From Chloroflexota bacterium (GTDB lineage: Bacteria; Chloroflexota; Dehalococcoidia; GIF9; UBA5620): a stretch of 8,669 bases of DNA. A model generated the notes under the pieces. That model saw only the letters and a list, made by a program, of their open reading frames with translations, did no database searches and was not told where the DNA came from. Position 1 is the stretch's first letter. Each line of letters begins with the position of its first letter. The position numbers were made by a program, and so were the translations under genes. The DNA lies in contig JAPLHH010000088.1 of the NCBI GenBank assembly GCA_026389735.1, positions 1 to 8,669 of the forward strand, in the 5' to 3' direction. Positions 1 to 5,815 of the stretch are shown one piece after another.

Positions 1-137
1 CTCTTACCAATTCGAAACATTTTAGTTCCGCACTTTGGACAAACACCTTGTGTTGCGGGCTTGCCATTCTTCATTTTGATAGCCTTTGGGTTGCTCATCT
101 CTCTCTTGGTACGACATTTCATACAGTATGCTTGCAT
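1..137 (-). CDS. DUF5679-like small zinc-ribbon protein (3' end outside window)
   Basis: This is the first 45 codons of a small protein that runs off the left edge. It begins MQAYCMKCRTKREM and has two CxxC knuckles, C5-x2-C8 and C33-x2-C36, separated by 24 basic, polar residues. That is a typical zinc-ribbon layout, and the flow of the sequence (NPKAIKMKNGKPATQG between the knuckles, then FRIGK) matches what I know as DUF5679, a family of about 45-60 residues common in Dehalococcoidia. The start is secure: a perfect AGGAGG lies at 143-148, five bases before the ATG, and a strong promoter sits just upstream. The molecular role is unknown; nucleic-acid binding is only a guess from the ribbon fold and basic charge. 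The protein is probably nearly complete here, since the second knuckle is present. Confidence 0.8.
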   Translation of the reverse strand, partial: MQAYCMKCRTKREMSNPKAIKMKNGKPATQGVCPKCGTKMFRIGK

Positions 138-163
138 AAAAACCTCCTTTTATATTTGGATGC

Positions 164-193
164 AGGATACAACACCTTTAAGATGAGTGTCAA
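164..193 (-). promoter_or_regulatory. sigma-70-type promoter of the zinc-ribbon gene
   Basis: On the minus strand a perfect -35 box TTGACA (188-193) is followed after 18 bases by TATCCT (164-169), which matches four of six positions of the -10 consensus. Transcription would begin near 157, shortly before the AGGAGG at 143-148 and the ATG at 137. The small protein therefore appears to have its own short leader and to be transcribed alone. Assignment is by consensus only. Confidence 0.55.
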
Positions 194-749
194 TAGCATA
201 ATAGTCCTATGTACTCTAATTTAGCATAGAATCAGCATGAGAATAACATTAGCCTGAATTGTTACCCTTATCGAAACATAAGAAAACATTGAATGATTCA
301 TCGCAGACGCCATAGGTTCGAGTCGTGTATTAGTGTATAGTTTACATAATATCGTTTCTGTTCCAGAGCAGCCGAATCATAGCTTTGATTAATCGATCCT
401 ACCAGCTGATTCACCTATCAGTCTGCCACACTTGCTAAATGTCGTCTGGATTTTTCCCAACCTTCTCAATTTTGGTTGACTAGCTATATACCACTATTAA
501 TTACACCTTTTGAGATCCTATTGAAATATACGGCGATGTGAGGTAAAATGAGATGGTAGTTGCCCCAGGACCATAACGATAAATGTTGACGGGATGCAGT
601 GGGAATCAACCAGAAAACTTAAGATAACTTAAGCTTAATAATATGGTTAATATTTTGTCGAACCGCAACTCTCCATAACCGAAAGTATTCATAATATGAA
701 CTCAGAGGTGGCGAGAACTCATAGCAGTAAGCGATTAGAGCCCGGGATA
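194..749. other. gene-free stretch, no recognisable coding content
   Basis: I find no credible gene in these about 550 bases on either strand. Reading frames are short, lack ribosome binding sites and match no family I know. The only structures I noted are a T-arm-like sequence at 299-329 and a short AT-rich direct repeat containing the palindrome CTTAAG twice (about 617-635). Given the decayed recombinase and tRNA-like sequence next to it, this may be eroded mobile-element DNA, but the stretch itself does not prove that. Confidence 0.5.
299..329 (+). repeat. diverged copy of the tRNA T-arm-like sequence at 813-843
   Basis: These 31 bases match 813-843 at 24 positions without gaps. The match includes ten identical bases in a row if the preceding T is counted (TCATCGCAGA), then GGTTC, AGTC and GTA. 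Both copies contain a T-loop-like core (GGTTCGAGTC here, GGTTCAAGTC in the other). Here the flanking T-stem pairing is poor and no acceptor end or CCA follows, so it is not a functional tRNA. It may be a second eroded attachment site or an old duplicate. Confidence 0.35.
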
Positions 750-853
750 GGCGGGATGCTTTTACGAGGCTACGGGAGCCGGATTGAGGTTCCGGGAAAA
801 CCGCTTACATATCATCGCAGAGGTCACTGGTTCAAGTCCAGTACCGCCCACCA
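750..853 (+). other. degenerate tRNA-like sequence, possible attachment site (Leu-GAG-like)
   Basis: The 3' part is convincingly tRNA. It has a variable-loop-like AGGTC, a perfect five-pair T-stem ACTGG/CCAGT around the loop TTCAAGT (826-842), then ACCGCCC, discriminator A and CCA ending at 853. The 5' part is damaged. There is an anticodon-arm-like hairpin at 779-795 (CCGGA, loop TTGAGGT, TCCGG) that would read GAG, a leucine anticodon, with T33 and G37 in place. But the acceptor 5' strand GGCGGGA does not pair properly with ACCGCCC (GGGCGGT expected), the D-arm is poor, and the variable region is about 30 bases, too long even for leucine. It is either a tRNA-Leu pseudogene or a tRNA 3' end captured by an integrating element. 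The adjacent recombinase remnant favours an attachment-site role. Confidence 0.5.
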
Positions 854-1077
854 TAGTGGACAGAAAAAAGAACTCCCACCCTCTCCTGAGATATACCTTT
901 GGGTGGGAATGGCACAGTTTACGTCAGCAACACCTCGTCACCTGTTACCCTTGCTTCTTTCACAAAGCTCTTGATAAAGGATTCTCTCTCCGTTAGCGGA
1001 CTTTCCTGCAGTAAGGCTCGGAGATCTTTAACGTAGCGTGTCGCTGTCTCCATATCTGACAGATATGCACGCCTAAC
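832..1077 (-). pseudogene. C-terminal remnant of a serine site-specific recombinase
   Basis: Only the last about 80 codons of a recombinase survive. The frame reads VRRAYLSDMETATRYVKDLR, then about 30 residues with TERESFIKSFVKE and VTGDEVLLT, which I recognise as the C-terminal region of resolvase/invertase-family serine recombinases. A TAA at 919-921 interrupts the frame exactly where homologs as I recall them have tyrosine in LLTYTVP, and the frame then goes on with TVPFPP. It continues as RVGVLFSVHYGG to a TGA at 832-834, inside the tRNA-like sequence on the opposite strand. Upstream, a TAG at 1078-1080 and apparent frameshifts end the match. The catalytic N-terminal domain with its serine is absent, so the gene is dead. 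The tail running into a tRNA 3' end is what one expects where the element integrated at that tRNA. Confidence 0.72.
864..908 (-). terminator. rho-independent terminator-like hairpin
   Basis: Read on the minus strand, TCCCACCC (901-908) pairs over eight bases with GGGTGGGA (874-881) around a 19-base loop, and six T residues follow after a short gap (864-869). It would stop transcripts arriving from the catabolic cluster or from the former recombinase gene. It lies inside the decayed recombinase frame, so it may instead be part of that gene's end. The long loop and the interrupted start of the T-run lower confidence. Confidence 0.45.
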
Positions 1078-1148
1078 CTAACTGACCTAAAAAGATGTAA
1101 CTCCGCAACGCTCTACGCCTTCTTCTAGACTCTGGCTCTCGATTCAAT

Positions 1149-1177
1149 CGCCCTCATGCGGCGCTGCAATCAGGGCG
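1149..1177 (-). other. hairpin just downstream of the BKACE gene
   Basis: CGCCCT and AGGGCG form a six-pair stem around 17 bases that hold a smaller TGC/GCA pairing. It begins nine bases past the stop codon of the BKACE gene. No T-run follows, so it is not a standard intrinsic terminator; it could protect the mRNA 3' end or be chance. A ten-base direct repeat CTTCTTCTAG (1119-1128 and 1180-1189) flanks it, the second copy covering the stop codon. Confidence 0.25.
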
Positions 1178-1185
1178 GGCTTCTT

Positions 1186-2121
1186 CTAGTAGTTGACCTT
1201 ATCCTTTCCCTTTAGACCAAGGATTTGCCTGGCTTCGTCAGGCGTAGCTATCTCCCGGCCAAGCTCTCGGGCAATTCTGACTAACTTCTCCACAAGCTCG
1301 GCATTGCTCTCGGCCAGTACCCCTTTACTAACGTAAATATTATCTTCCAGACCGACGCGGGCATGCCCACCCATCATTATGGATAGGGTCGCCAGGTTGA
1401 ACTCAGCGGGATAGCCAGCACCAATGACCGACCACTTGTAGTTCTCCGGCCCGAACAACCGGTCACAGGTCTGCTTCATGTACATGATATTTTCTAGATC
1501 GGCACCAATCCCACCCAGAATACCGGTAACAAACTGCACCCAGATAGGGAACTGCAAAAGCTTTCTCTTGATGCAATACTGTATGTTGTAGAGGTGGCCG
1601 ACATCGTAGGCCTCATGTTCGGGCTTGGTGTTATTCTCAGTCATAGTCTTGCAGAAGTGCTCGATATCACCAAAGGTATTCCGGAAAATAAAATCTTTGG
1701 TACTGATGGCAAAATCCTTCTCCCAAGGATATTTGTAGTCCGAGTCCTTATATCGCTCTGCTAGCGGGTGGATTGAGAAGTTGATCGAGCCCATGTTGAA
1801 TGTGGCCAGCTCCGGTTTAAGGGCAGGGACAACCCTTATCCTTTCCGCCGCCGTCATTTCCATTGTACCGCCGGTGGTTACACAGACAATAACGTTGCTT
1901 TTTGACTTGATAAGGGTGGCAATCTCCCGGTAAACCTCCGGGTCAGTAGTCGGTTTGCCGGTCTGCGGGTCCCTGCCATGGATGTGCACTGAGGCCGCGC
2001 CGGCATCGGCACACCTCTTCGCATCCTCGGCAATCTGCTGCGGGGTAAGCGGCAGATAGGGCGTCTGCGTTGGTAGGGTGATATTGCCAGTTAGAGCGGC
2101 AGTTATTATGAGTTTCTCCAT
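1186..2121 (-). CDS. beta-keto acid cleavage enzyme (BKACE, DUF849 family)
   Basis: BKACE enzymes are cytoplasmic zinc TIM-barrel proteins that react a beta-keto acid with acetyl-CoA to give acetoacetate and a new acyl-CoA; the prototype Kce acts on 3-keto-5-aminohexanoate in lysine fermentation. The 311 residues here are slightly longer than Kce (about 275). The zinc histidines are visible in SVHIHGRD (H46, H48), and GGHARVGLEDN carries the third zinc ligand and catalytic residues (R255, E259, D260). VTTGG (81-85) and the late GVLAESNAELV (267-277) are also family hallmarks. The residue corresponding to Kce Glu14 appears to be missing: the N-terminus reads TAALTGNIT. The start is supported by AGGAGG at 2131-2136, nine bases upstream. 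It is the last gene of the block, 94 bases after the dehydrogenase that could make its keto acid substrate. Family assignment is firm; substrate is unknown. Confidence 0.9.
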   Translation of the reverse strand: MEKLIITAALTGNITLPTQTPYLPLTPQQIAEDAKRCADAGAASVHIHGRDPQTGKPTTDPEVYREIATLIKSKSNVIVCVTTGGTMEMTAAERIRVVPALKPELATFNMGSINFSIHPLAERYKDSDYKYPWEKDFAISTKDFIFRNTFGDIEHFCKTMTENNTKPEHEAYDVGHLYNIQYCIKRKLLQFPIWVQFVTGILGGIGADLENIMYMKQTCDRLFGPENYKWSVIGAGYPAEFNLATLSIMMGGHARVGLEDNIYVSKGVLAESNAELVEKLVRIARELGREIATPDEARQILGLKGKDKVNY

Positions 2122-2215
2122 CTATGCATTCCTCCTTACATTATTAACAACAATATATGTTCTCTAGTATGGTCATATATCATGAAATGTAATCACTAGT
2201 CATGGATTTACCCCC

Positions 2216-3172
2216 TCAAGTTTGTTGGCTCTGTTGTCTTCGCGAATAGTCAATGAGGTATTTCATAAGATTTTCCCTGGTACATTTTATGCGTTCTGGT
2301 GTCCAGCTATCATAAAAACCCTTTCCAGATTTAAACCCAAGTTCACCTTTCTTCACTTTGTCCTGTAAAAGGGGTGAGGGGTTAGGAGAAGCCTCTAAAG
2401 CCTTCAAAACAGTATTGTGGATCGCTAGAATCAAATCTAGCCCGGCCATATCGGCATTCTCAATTGGCCCCAGAACCGCAATCCGGATACCAAAACTTTG
2501 CTTAATGGCATCGTCAACAGTAGCTGCATCAGCAATGCCATGTTCTACAATTGAGATAGCCTCTCGCCACAGGGCATGCTGGAGACGGTTAGCTACAAAT
2601 CCTGGAACATCCTTTAAGCATTTAATGGGATATTTCCCAGCCTTCTTCATGAACTGATAGGTTATTTCCATTGTCTCATCAGAAGTATCTTTTCCCTTTA
2701 CCACTTCAACCAGGGGAATAAGATATGGTGGAAACCAGAAGTGTGCTCCAACAATCCTGTTTCTATTTCTGGCTTTAGATGCTATCTCAGTTATGCTGAT
2801 TACTGAAGTATTTGTGGCCAGAATAGTATCCCCAGGACACATCTGATCTAATTCCTTAAACAAGTCCTGTTTTATCTTTAGATCCTCGGCCACTGATTCA
2901 ATAATAATCGGAGCCTTTGAAATTGCCTCGTCCAAGTTCCTGGTTGTTTTTACCCTGCTTGTAATTTTGTCTATTTCATCCTGTACGCCAGCTTGTACTT
3001 GCAGTAAGGCGGGGAGATTCGACTTGATGCTTTCGATGGCTTTGTCCAGAGTTTGCTGAGTACGGGAGTATAAAGAGACCTGATAACCAGCCTTGGCAAA
3101 ATGCAGCGCCAGTCCATGCCCTATCATGCCCGCTCCCAGTAAAGCAACGTGATTGATCTCTTCAGCTTTCAT
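2216..3172 (-). CDS. 3-hydroxyacyl-CoA dehydrogenase family oxidoreductase
   Basis: This 318-residue protein has the two-domain form of beta-hydroxyacyl-CoA and beta-hydroxy acid dehydrogenases. A Rossmann domain begins with GAGMIGHG (13-20). The catalytic set is visible: S123 in NTSVIS, H144 and E156 in HFWFPPYLIPLVEVV, and N195 in GFVANRL. The C-terminal helical domain holds GPIENADMAGLD (235-246) and ends in the typical GELGFKSGKGFYD (276-288). The end of strand beta2 reads LYSRTQQ, where NAD enzymes usually have an acidic residue; Ser-Arg suggests NADP(H), by inference. The purine-rich GGGGGAAGG before the ATG serves as ribosome binding site. Lying directly upstream of a BKACE gene, it may oxidise a beta-hydroxy acid or its CoA ester to the beta-keto compound, as carnitine dehydrogenase does before dehydrocarnitine cleavage. 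A carnitine role is not shown. Confidence 0.85.
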   Translation of the reverse strand: MKAEEINHVALLGAGMIGHGLALHFAKAGYQVSLYSRTQQTLDKAIESIKSNLPALLQVQAGVQDEIDKITSRVKTTRNLDEAISKAPIIIESVAEDLKIKQDLFKELDQMCPGDTILATNTSVISITEIASKARNRNRIVGAHFWFPPYLIPLVEVVKGKDTSDETMEITYQFMKKAGKYPIKCLKDVPGFVANRLQHALWREAISIVEHGIADAATVDDAIKQSFGIRIAVLGPIENADMAGLDLILAIHNTVLKALEASPNPSPLLQDKVKKGELGFKSGKGFYDSWTPERIKCTRENLMKYLIDYSRRQQSQQT

Positions 3173-3224
3173 AGAATGCCTTCCCCCTTCTCTATTTTTG
3201 ACCTGTACTATGTACCTTTGGAAA

Positions 3225-3614
3225 TCATAGATATCCTGCTAAACGGCATAAGTCCGTCTGGGGCAGTGCCGCGGCACCGGTACAGATAAACGGCTCGCCG
3301 CTCTCATTGTTGTTCCGCGTTCCATGCCTGATGTGACATGGTGCATACAGCATATCTCCTTCTTTCACCTCATACCAGGAGTCTTCCAAGAAAGCCTCCC
3401 CTTTTCCCTTAAATAGCTCCGTACGTGGACAGGTGTGAATGAACCGTGAATGCACCCCCGGGTTGCGGTAGACTACCTGGCCTCATGTGAGAGCAGAGCT
3501 CGTTCCCGGCGATATCAATAGCTTGGTACGGCAACCATTTTCGGTAATATCCAGAACCTTACCGGGCCGGATGAGGATCCCTCCGCTCCTTATTTCAAAT
3601 GGGGTGACCATCAT
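3225..3614 (-). pseudogene. cupin-domain protein broken by an in-frame TGA
   Basis: The frame starts at an ATG-ATG pair (3614) behind GAGGTG and reads MMVTPFEIRSGG, then about 30 residues to SSALT. A TGA at 3483-3485 interrupts it; the same frame continues GQVVYRNPGVHSRFIHTCPRTE to a natural end AGYL, 129 residues in all. It is a single-domain cupin. The second motif is nearly complete (GDMLYAPCHIRHGTRN), but the first is damaged: HTC replaces HxH, and the stretch after PRTE (LFKGKGEAF) is several residues shorter than the usual E(x6)G spacing. Three defects in one small gene argue for a decaying gene rather than a sequencing error alone. A GTG at 3455 could restart translation, but would drop the first strands. 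It probably accompanied the neighbouring intact cupin and hydrolase. Confidence 0.7.
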
Positions 3615-3693
3615 AAAGGCACCTCATCGCATTCAGCACGATTCTTAATGCGGTAATGAGTAACAAAAGCCACTCGGGACCAAGCTGATTCCC

Positions 3694-4032
3694 CTAATAG
3701 TTAACAACCACCAGCATAGTCACCGGCTTATTGGTCTTATTAATGACCTCCCTTCCTTCATGGGGTGCAAGGTAAATTGATTCCCAAGGACCTAGAGTAA
3801 TCTCTTCTTTCTTAGTCTTGATTGTAATTTCTCCATCAAGAACAAAGTATACCTTCTCAGTAGGTGAATCTTCATAGGCGTATTCGGCCCCACCCCCAGG
3901 GAGGAAGTGCGACATGCCTACCCAGAACTTTTGGGAGCCGGTTTCTTCTTTACCGTGCAGCCTAAGGGCAACCATCTTGAAATGGCCAGGGGCCTCATAG
4001 GGCTTAACTTGCTCCAGTCGAACCTTCTTCAT
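3694..4032 (-). CDS. small single-domain cupin protein
   Basis: The protein has 112 residues from MKKVRLEQVK to MLVVVNY. The start at 4032 is chosen because GAGGAGGAG (4039-4047) sits six bases ahead of the ATG; a longer frame from 4083 would overlap the preceding gene and lacks such a site. The fold reads as a cupin: a glycine-rich turn LPGGGAEYAYEDSPTEKVYFVLDGE (44-68) at motif 1 and GPWESIYLAPHEGREVIN (81-98) at motif 2. The HxH pair of motif 1 is replaced by YAY and the motif 2 histidine is not at its usual place (H91 follows the proline), so ordinary metal binding is doubtful. It follows the cyclase gene by 34 bases and is surely co-transcribed. Possible roles are isomerase, lyase or ligand-binding partner; the substrate is unknown. 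Confidence 0.78.
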   Translation of the reverse strand: MKKVRLEQVKPYEAPGHFKMVALRLHGKEETGSQKFWVGMSHFLPGGGAEYAYEDSPTEKVYFVLDGEITIKTKKEEITLGPWESIYLAPHEGREVINKTNKPVTMLVVVNY

Positions 4033-4066
4033 AATATTCTCCTCCTCATATCGATAGCTGAGAGCA

Positions 4067-4828
4067 CTACTGGTCCCCCTCATCTACGATAGCTACCATT
4101 CTGACAATAGAGCCATCGCCTTTCGCCCACCGTATTGGGAAGCCCGCAATAGTAACTCTTTTACCTAGTACCTCGTCGATATCCCCACCTACATTCTCCC
4201 ACCCCATTATTCCTGCACGCATTATCGCATTATGGCAGGGCTCCCATAATGGAAAGTCCTGGATAACATCTCTTCCTGTTTCCTTTTTATATTCCGCGCA
4301 TATGTCAGGCCGTAAAGGTCCCGGGCCATGCGGGCCAATAGCAGTTGCCAAAGGATGATCTAATGCCTGCTGGTCGACTCCCACGGCTTTTACACCCTTT
4401 TCTACAAACCATTCGCCAGCTTCTTTATAGAGTCCGGGCGAGTAGCAAAAATATTCTACGGAATCAGAGTACTTGGAATGCCATCCTGTATGGACAATAA
4501 CGATATCACCCTTTTCTATTTTTGGCCTGGCTTTTTCTAAATCATCGGGTGTGATTACTCCCCACTTCTTCTTTGGAATATCTACGACTACCCCAGTACC
4601 ATAATATTTCTCCAGAGGAATCTCATCGGTATACATGCCGCCTTCAAATACATGAGCTGGAGAATCTGCATGCGTAGTGCAATGCATTGTTGTCGTAATG
4701 ACCTGTGAAAGCACGCCAGACTTCGCGTGATAGTGCATACGTTCAATTTTAACATCAGCAAAGTATGGCCATAATGGACATTTATCCCCAAATGTATGAC
4801 TTAAATCGACCAGTTTTACTTTTCCCAT
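4067..4828 (-). CDS. cyclase family protein (kynurenine-formamidase-like metal hydrolase)
   Basis: This 253-residue protein belongs to the putative cyclase family (PF04199), which includes KynB arylformamidase and isatin hydrolase, enzymes that hydrolyse amides or lactams with zinc or manganese. The N-terminus KVKLVDLSHTFGDKCPLWP and the metal motif HCTTHADSPAH (residues 49-59) are diagnostic; the usual form is HxGTHxDxPxH, so H49, H53, D55 and H59 remain while the glycine is threonine. KGDIVIVHTGWH, GVDQQALDHPLA and a WEPCHNAIM segment complete the core, with a GPHGPGP insertion seen in a subfamily of cyclases. The start at 4828 is chosen because AGGAGG lies nine bases before this ATG, whereas a GTG at 4837 would directly abut it. 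It is 40 bases downstream of the SDR gene. It likely opens a cyclic or amide intermediate; substrate unknown. Confidence 0.86.
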   Translation of the reverse strand: MGKVKLVDLSHTFGDKCPLWPYFADVKIERMHYHAKSGVLSQVITTTMHCTTHADSPAHVFEGGMYTDEIPLEKYYGTGVVVDIPKKKWGVITPDDLEKARPKIEKGDIVIVHTGWHSKYSDSVEYFCYSPGLYKEAGEWFVEKGVKAVGVDQQALDHPLATAIGPHGPGPLRPDICAEYKKETGRDVIQDFPLWEPCHNAIMRAGIMGWENVGGDIDEVLGKRVTIAGFPIRWAKGDGSIVRMVAIVDEGDQ

Positions 4829-4868
4829 AATAGACACCTCCTTCGATTTTCAATTGCTTAGCGCTTAA

Positions 4869-5633
4869 TTACCAGGTAGTCACACCACCATCAACATAGA
4901 TGATTTGCCCGGTGACGAAATCCGATGCCTTTGAGGCAAGAAATACTGTGGGGCCAACAATATCCTCTGGCATTGCCCAGCGGCCCAGTGGAATACGAGA
5001 CTTCATCCTCGTGGCATATGCCGCGTCGGCCAGGGCAGGACGGGTAAGCTCAGTCTCAACAATGGTGGGGGCAACCGCATTCACCAGTACATTGTATTTA
5101 GCCCATTCACAAGCGAGAGTTCGTGTCAGAGTATCAACCGCTCCTTTGCTAGGACAATAGGCTGCATAGTCCGTAGGAAGGCCATACCTGCCTCTCACCG
5201 ACGACAGGTTTATGATCTTACCGCTTTTCTGTTTGATCATCACCCGGCCAACTGCCTGGCAGCAGAGCCACGTCCCGCGCGTGTTGATATCCATGACCTG
5301 CTGCCACTCATCAATGGGAAAGGTTTCAGCAGGCTTGCGAATCGCCAAACCATGTGCATTAACCAGAATATCAATGCGGGGGAATACCTTCAGCGCTTGC
5401 TTTACCATATCCGCCACGGACTTCTCCTGTACAACGTCTACGCTAATCGCCAGCGCTTTTCTACCTTTAGCCCGTATCTCTCCAGCTACCTTTTCCAAGG
5501 GTTCAAGCTTGCGGCTTGTCACGACAACGTCAGCGCCAAAATCAGCTAGACCCAAAGCCAGAGCTCGCCCGATACCACCAGCACCACCGACCACTACGGC
5601 TACTTTACCTTTTAAATCAAACAAATCGCTCAT
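4869..5633 (-). CDS. short-chain dehydrogenase/reductase (SDR)
   Basis: A classical 254-residue SDR. The nucleotide loop is GGAGGIG (16-22), the second strand ends TSRK (39-42) which favours NADP(H), NAHG (92-95) replaces the common NNAG, N117 sits in the helix-4 position, and the catalytic set is S145 with Y159-x3-K163 (YCPSK). The C-terminus DFVTGQIIYVDGG is typical of 3-oxoacyl-ACP reductase and gluconate 5-dehydrogenase relatives, names that say little about the true substrate. No signal or membrane segment is present, so it is cytoplasmic. The ATG is preceded by AAGGAAG at suitable distance. It is the first gene of the catabolic block, after a 182-base gap, and probably oxidises an alcohol of the imported compound or an intermediate acted on by the adjoining hydrolase. 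Confidence 0.88.
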   Translation of the reverse strand: MSDLFDLKGKVAVVVGGAGGIGRALALGLADFGADVVVTSRKLEPLEKVAGEIRAKGRKALAISVDVVQEKSVADMVKQALKVFPRIDILVNAHGLAIRKPAETFPIDEWQQVMDINTRGTWLCCQAVGRVMIKQKSGKIINLSSVRGRYGLPTDYAAYCPSKGAVDTLTRTLACEWAKYNVLVNAVAPTIVETELTRPALADAAYATRMKSRIPLGRWAMPEDIVGPTVFLASKASDFVTGQIIYVDGGVTTW

Positions 5634-5676
5634 ATCATCTTCCTTTCTAATCTTATCTTTTATTCAAGCTTTCTAT

Positions 5677-5705
5677 ATTTTAGCACACTTGGTAGTAATT
5701 TACTG
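5677..5705 (-). promoter_or_regulatory. possible extended -10 promoter for the catabolic block
   Basis: In the 182-base gap between livM and the SDR gene, the minus strand shows TGCTAAAAT, an extended -10 element whose hexamer is at 5677-5682. At 17 bases further up the -35 region reads CAGTAA, which is weak. Transcription would begin about 35-40 bases ahead of the SDR start. No clear terminator was found after livM, so read-through from the transporter genes remains possible. Confidence 0.33.
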
Positions 5706-5815
5706 ATCGTTTAACATAGTTTATCTGTTTTCCATTTTTATAAGGAGCAATTCGATTGAGCTTATTTTATCCTCAGAAAAAAGCCCACTTACCCAAAAAC
5801 CTATAGTTGTTTTCT

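Noticed and set aside
750..853. Functional tRNA, tRNA-Sec or tmRNA ending at 853
   Set aside because: The acceptor 5' strand does not pair with ACCGCCC, no UCA anticodon arm is formed, and no tmRNA 5' end or tag frame was found.
696..974. Plus-strand reading frames of 92 and 70 codons over the tRNA-like region
   Set aside because: They cross the tRNA-like sequence and run antisense to the recombinase remnant, have no family resemblance and no convincing ribosome binding site.
2216..3172. Naming the dehydrogenase carnitine 3-dehydrogenase
   Set aside because: The BKACE neighbour is suggestive, but the C-terminal GELGFKSGKGFYD ending resembles hydroxybutyryl-CoA-type enzymes and no other carnitine genes are present.
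3483..3485. TGA read as selenocysteine in the cupin
   Set aside because: No SECIS-like hairpin is evident just downstream, the site is not near a redox or metal motif, and the gene has other defects.
5212..5706. A 164-codon plus-strand frame opposite the SDR gene
   Set aside because: It is entirely antisense to a clear SDR, has low-complexity composition typical of a reverse-frame shadow, and no recognisable domain.
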